In this document: piece after piece, positions 61,647-64,000 of the stretch | Layout: each line of letters begins with the position of its first letter | Numbering within the stretch: the stretch's first letter is position 1 | Source of the DNA: Sphingomonas sp. SORGH_AS_0950 | GTDB taxonomy: Bacteria > Pseudomonadota > Alphaproteobacteria > Sphingomonadales > Sphingomonadaceae | Direction: 5' to 3' | Assembly: GCF_030818415.1 (NCBI RefSeq) | Contig: NZ_JAUTAE010000001.1 | Span: 250,501-314,500, forward strand | Length of the DNA stretch: 64,000 bases | The notes under the pieces: generated by a model | Databases searched by the model: none | What the model saw: the letters and a program-made list of their open reading frames with translations, nothing else | What the model was told of the DNA's origin: nothing | Made by a program: the position numbers and the translations under genes

Positions 61647-61677
61647 GGCGTCCGGCCCGATCCGTGGGCCGGACGCC
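61647..61677. terminator. Strong stem-loop after the TBDR gene (no T-run)
   Basis: GGCGTCCGGCCC (61647-61658) pairs perfectly with GGGCCGGACGCC (61666-61677) around a 7-base loop. There is no following poly-T. Its position between the TBDR and the symporter mirrors the hairpin after the TBDR at 38596, suggesting partial termination or protection of the receptor message. Confidence 0.6.
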
Positions 61678-61728
61678 ATCGCCTCATGCCTGCGGGCCTT
61701 TGGTCCGGGGCGATCGGAGTATGCTTCG

Positions 61729-63309
61729 ATGATGCTGCCCTTCTCCATGGCCGACTGGCTCGTGATCGCTGGCTATCTGCTGCTGCTGGTCGCGGGCGGG
61801 TGGCTATTGACGCCGCGCCAGACGGCGTCGGCTCGCGAATATTTCCTGGCGGGCGGCACCGTTCCCGCCTGGCTCGCGGCGCTTTCGGTCCTGTCCGCCA
61901 CCCAGTCGGCGGCGACCTTCCTCGGTGGGCCGGACTATGGCTATCACGGCGACCTGACCTATCTTAGCGCCAATATCGGCGGCGGCCTGATCGGGGCGAT
62001 CTTCGTGGCCCATGTCCTGATCCCACGCTTCTACGCGATCCGCGCGAATACCGCCTATGAGTTGCTGACCCTGCGGTTCAGCGAGCGAGCGACCCGCTGG
62101 GCGGGTGGCATGTTCCTGGTCGGGAGGGTCTTTGCCGGTGGCGCGCGCGTATATCTCGCCGCCATCGCGTTGGCGATGGTCGTCACGGGCGGCGTCGGCG
62201 TGCAGGGCATCGTGATCGCCGCCGCCGCGCTGGTCGTAGCGAGTGTCGCGTTCACCTTCGTCGGCGGTCTGAAGTCGGTTCTGTGGAACGACCTGATCCA
62301 ATTCGTCGTCTATGTCGGCTCGGCGGTCGCGGTGCTGGTGTTCCTGCGCCTGTCGATCCCGGCCTCCAATGCCCAGATCCTGCAGGCGCTGGCCCATACC
62401 CCGCAGGGCGTCGACAAGCTGCGGCTGTTCGATTTCTCGCTGGACCTCTCGCGGCCCTTCTCGATGCTGGCGATCGTTACCGGGCTTGCACTGCTCTATA
62501 TCGCCAATGCAGGCATGGACCAGGACACCACGCAGCGCCTGCTTTCGTGCAGGGATGCAAAGACGGGCGCGCGTAGCCTCTATCTGTCGGTGTTGGCGAC
62601 GGTGCCGACCGTCGGCATGTTCATTGTCATCGGCCTGTTGCTGTACGTGTTCTATGACCGCCCCGACCTGATGGTTGGTTCCGGCGCCGCCGCCGCCAGC
62701 GAGTTTGAGGGGCAGAAGATCAGCATTTTCATGCACTATATCCTGACGCAATTGCCCGGCGGCCTGCGCGGCCTGGTGACGATCGGCATCTGCGCGGCGG
62801 CGGTGGCGACCACCAATTCCGCGCTGAATGCGATGTCGTCGGTGCTGGTGCAGGACTTCTATCGCCCCTGGCGAGAACGGCGCGGGCCGGTCGAGGAGCA
62901 TCACTTCGTCCAGGCCGGGCGTGCCGGCATGGGCATCATCGGCTTCGCGATGTTCCTGATGGCCGTCCTCTCCTTCTATTGGCAGCGCCACAGCTCGATG
63001 GGCCTGCTGGAGTTCGCGCTGCAGGTGATGGTGTTCAGCTATGCGGGACTGCTGGGTGTCTATTTCACCGCCTTGTTCACCACGCGCGGGACGACCGGTT
63101 CGGCCATCGCCGCGATGTTGATTGGTTTCCTGACGATCATCCTCCTGCAACCTGCCATCGCACGCGCCATCGGCCTGCCTCTCCAACTGAGCGGGCTCTC
63201 CTTTCCTTTTCAGCTTTGCATAGGAACCGCCCTGGCGTTCCTGGTCTGCGCTGCGCCATCGGGCGCAGGCCGCTCCGCATCGAAGCTCCCATCGGGATCG
63301 ACGCTATGA
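61729..63309 (+). CDS. Sodium:solute symporter (SSS family), candidate amino-sugar importer
   Basis: 526 residues with about 13-14 membrane helices. SSS features include EYFLAGGTVPAWLAALSVLS, NTAYELLTLRF, GGLKSVLWNDLIQFVVYVGS and AGMDQDTTQRLLSCRDAKTG. It starts at ATG 61729 (a second ATG follows directly). Its stop overlaps the murQ start (ATGA). Na+-coupled carriers of this group move sugars including N-acetyl sugars, so import of MurNAc, anhydroMurNAc or GlcNAc-MurNAc across the inner membrane is likely. No phosphotransferase component is nearby, consistent with kinase-based activation by AnmK and the BadF-type enzyme. Confidence 0.92.
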   Translation: MMLPFSMADWLVIAGYLLLLVAGGWLLTPRQTASAREYFLAGGTVPAWLAALSVLSATQSAATFLGGPDYGYHGDLTYLSANIGGGLIGAIFVAHVLIPRFYAIRANTAYELLTLRFSERATRWAGGMFLVGRVFAGGARVYLAAIALAMVVTGGVGVQGIVIAAAALVVASVAFTFVGGLKSVLWNDLIQFVVYVGSAVAVLVFLRLSIPASNAQILQALAHTPQGVDKLRLFDFSLDLSRPFSMLAIVTGLALLYIANAGMDQDTTQRLLSCRDAKTGARSLYLSVLATVPTVGMFIVIGLLLYVFYDRPDLMVGSGAAAASEFEGQKISIFMHYILTQLPGGLRGLVTIGICAAAVATTNSALNAMSSVLVQDFYRPWRERRGPVEEHHFVQAGRAGMGIIGFAMFLMAVLSFYWQRHSSMGLLEFALQVMVFSYAGLLGVYFTALFTTRGTTGSAIAAMLIGFLTIILLQPAIARAIGLPLQLSGLSFPFQLCIGTALAFLVCAAPSGAGRSASKLPSGSTL

Positions 63310-64000
63310 TGAAAACCGAAACGCTCGACGCACGCTATCTCGAACTCGATAAGTGGCCGACGGAATCGGCTGTCCAGGCGATGCTGGAAGGCCAGATGGC
63401 GGCCATCGCCGCCATCCAGTCGCAGACCGCTGCGATCGCGCGGGCCGCCGAAGCGGCGGCGGCACGGCTCGGCCAAGAGGGGCGCCTGATCTATGTCGGG
63501 GCAGGTACGTCCGGCCGGCTCGCCGTGCAGGACGGGACGGAGCTGAACCCCACGTTCAACTGGCCTATGAAACGCCTGATCTTCCTGATGGCGGGCGGTT
63601 ACGGGGCGCTGACACAGGCATATGAAGGGGCGGAGGACAATACCGAGGCGGCACGCGCCGATATCGATGGCTGCGCAATCACCCCGTCCGATGTCGTCAT
63701 CGGCGTGGCGGCCAGCGGCTCAACGCCCTACACCGTCGCGGCAATCGAGCATGCCAGAACGCTCGGTGCGCTGACGATCGGGATTTCGAACAACGCGGGG
63801 ACTCCGCTGATCGCACATGCCGAGCATCATGTGCTGGCCGATACGGGCAGCGAAGTTCTGGCGGGGTCGACCCGGATGAAGGCGGGCACCGCGCAAAAGG
63901 CGGTGTTGAACCTGTTGTCCACCGCACTGATGCTGCGCCTGGGGTTTGTCTATCGCGGGCGAATGGTGGCCATGCGCGTTTCCAACGCGAAACTCTTGCA
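63306..64000 (+). CDS. murQ: N-acetylmuramic acid 6-phosphate etherase MurQ (3' end beyond window)
   Basis: 231 codons of the roughly 300 expected; the frame is open to base 64000. The SIS domain begins GRLIYVGAGTSGRLAVQDGT. Catalytic Glu79 (in DGTEL) and Glu110 (in EGAEDN) match the pair known from E. coli MurQ. Further family blocks are VIGVAASGSTPYTVAAIEHA and SEVLAGSTRMKAGTAQK. It splits MurNAc-6-P into GlcNAc-6-P and D-lactate. It is translationally coupled to the symporter. Its product D-lactate is the substrate of the nearby Dld. Confidence 0.96.
   Translation, partial: MMKTETLDARYLELDKWPTESAVQAMLEGQMAAIAAIQSQTAAIARAAEAAAARLGQEGRLIYVGAGTSGRLAVQDGTELNPTFNWPMKRLIFLMAGGYGALTQAYEGAEDNTEAARADIDGCAITPSDVVIGVAASGSTPYTVAAIEHARTLGALTIGISNNAGTPLIAHAEHHVLADTGSEVLAGSTRMKAGTAQKAVLNLLSTALMLRLGFVYRGRMVAMRVSNAKLL

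Noticed and set aside
1..64000. CRISPR arrays, tRNA and rRNA genes, riboswitches
   Set aside because: No regularly spaced repeats, cloverleaf-like sequences, rRNA stretches or recognisable riboswitch cores were noticed on either strand by reading. A covariance-model search would be needed to exclude weak cases.

Overview
The window looks like chromosome of a sphingomonad (Alphaproteobacteria, Sphingomonas-like). The evidence is high G+C coding sequence, dense short operons joined by ATGA/TGATG overlaps, five TonB-dependent receptors (TBDRs) with no SusD partners, a sphingomonad-style copper cluster, and paired FecI/FecR regulators. This is inferred from protein families; no rRNA or tRNA is present to anchor it. 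Two genes run off the ends: a TBDR at the left and murQ at the right.

Region 1 (1-9966) handles copper. A MerR-family regulator, a copper P-type ATPase and a CopZ-like chaperone run leftward, followed by an SbmA/YddA-type ABC transporter and a TBDR. A small Cys/His protein, the multicopper oxidase CopA, CopB and an EF-hand protein run rightward. Region 2 (about 9965-20219) starts with a scar of IS5-transposase and integrase fragments. It continues with a frameshifted gamma-glutamyltransferase coupled to an STN-type TBDR, the divergent FecI sigma and FecR anti-sigma genes, and a small electrophile-stress group (VOC glyoxalase, DJ-1/PfpI protein, LysR regulator).

Region 3 (20294-27350) has a Gfo/Idh/MocA-family protein, an aldo/keto reductase coupled to an SsuD-like flavin monooxygenase, an MFS transporter, a TBDR and a broken sulfatase. 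This gene set fits oxidative desulfonation of sulfoquinovose (sulfo-SMO type), although no flavin reductase is seen. Region 4 (27833-33962) is a five-gene overlapping leftward operon: a BcsB-like periplasmic protein, a glycosyltransferase with an MshEN/NfrB-like N-terminus, a polytopic membrane protein, a response regulator with a degenerate GGDEF domain, and an outer-membrane beta-barrel. It is probably a c-di-GMP-responsive exopolysaccharide system. An IS3 remnant and AT-rich non-coding DNA lie upstream.

Region 5 (35021-64000) is a large block for scavenging peptidoglycan and D-amino acids. It holds two AmiE/YbbE-like serine hydrolases, two penicillin-acylase-family Ntn hydrolases around a TBDR, a D-aminoacylase, DgcN and DgcA for D-glutamate, a dicarboxylate/amino acid symporter, a LysR regulator, PBP4, a BadF-type (MurK/NagK-like) kinase, a GH84 glycosidase, D-lactate dehydrogenase Dld, a PP2C-like phosphatase coupled to AnmK, another TBDR, an SSS symporter and MurQ. 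Together they could import muropeptides, release and phosphorylate amino sugars, split MurNAc-6-P into GlcNAc-6-P and D-lactate, oxidise the D-lactate, and convert D-Glu to L-Glu. I consider this island and the sulfoquinovose-like cluster the most interesting content.
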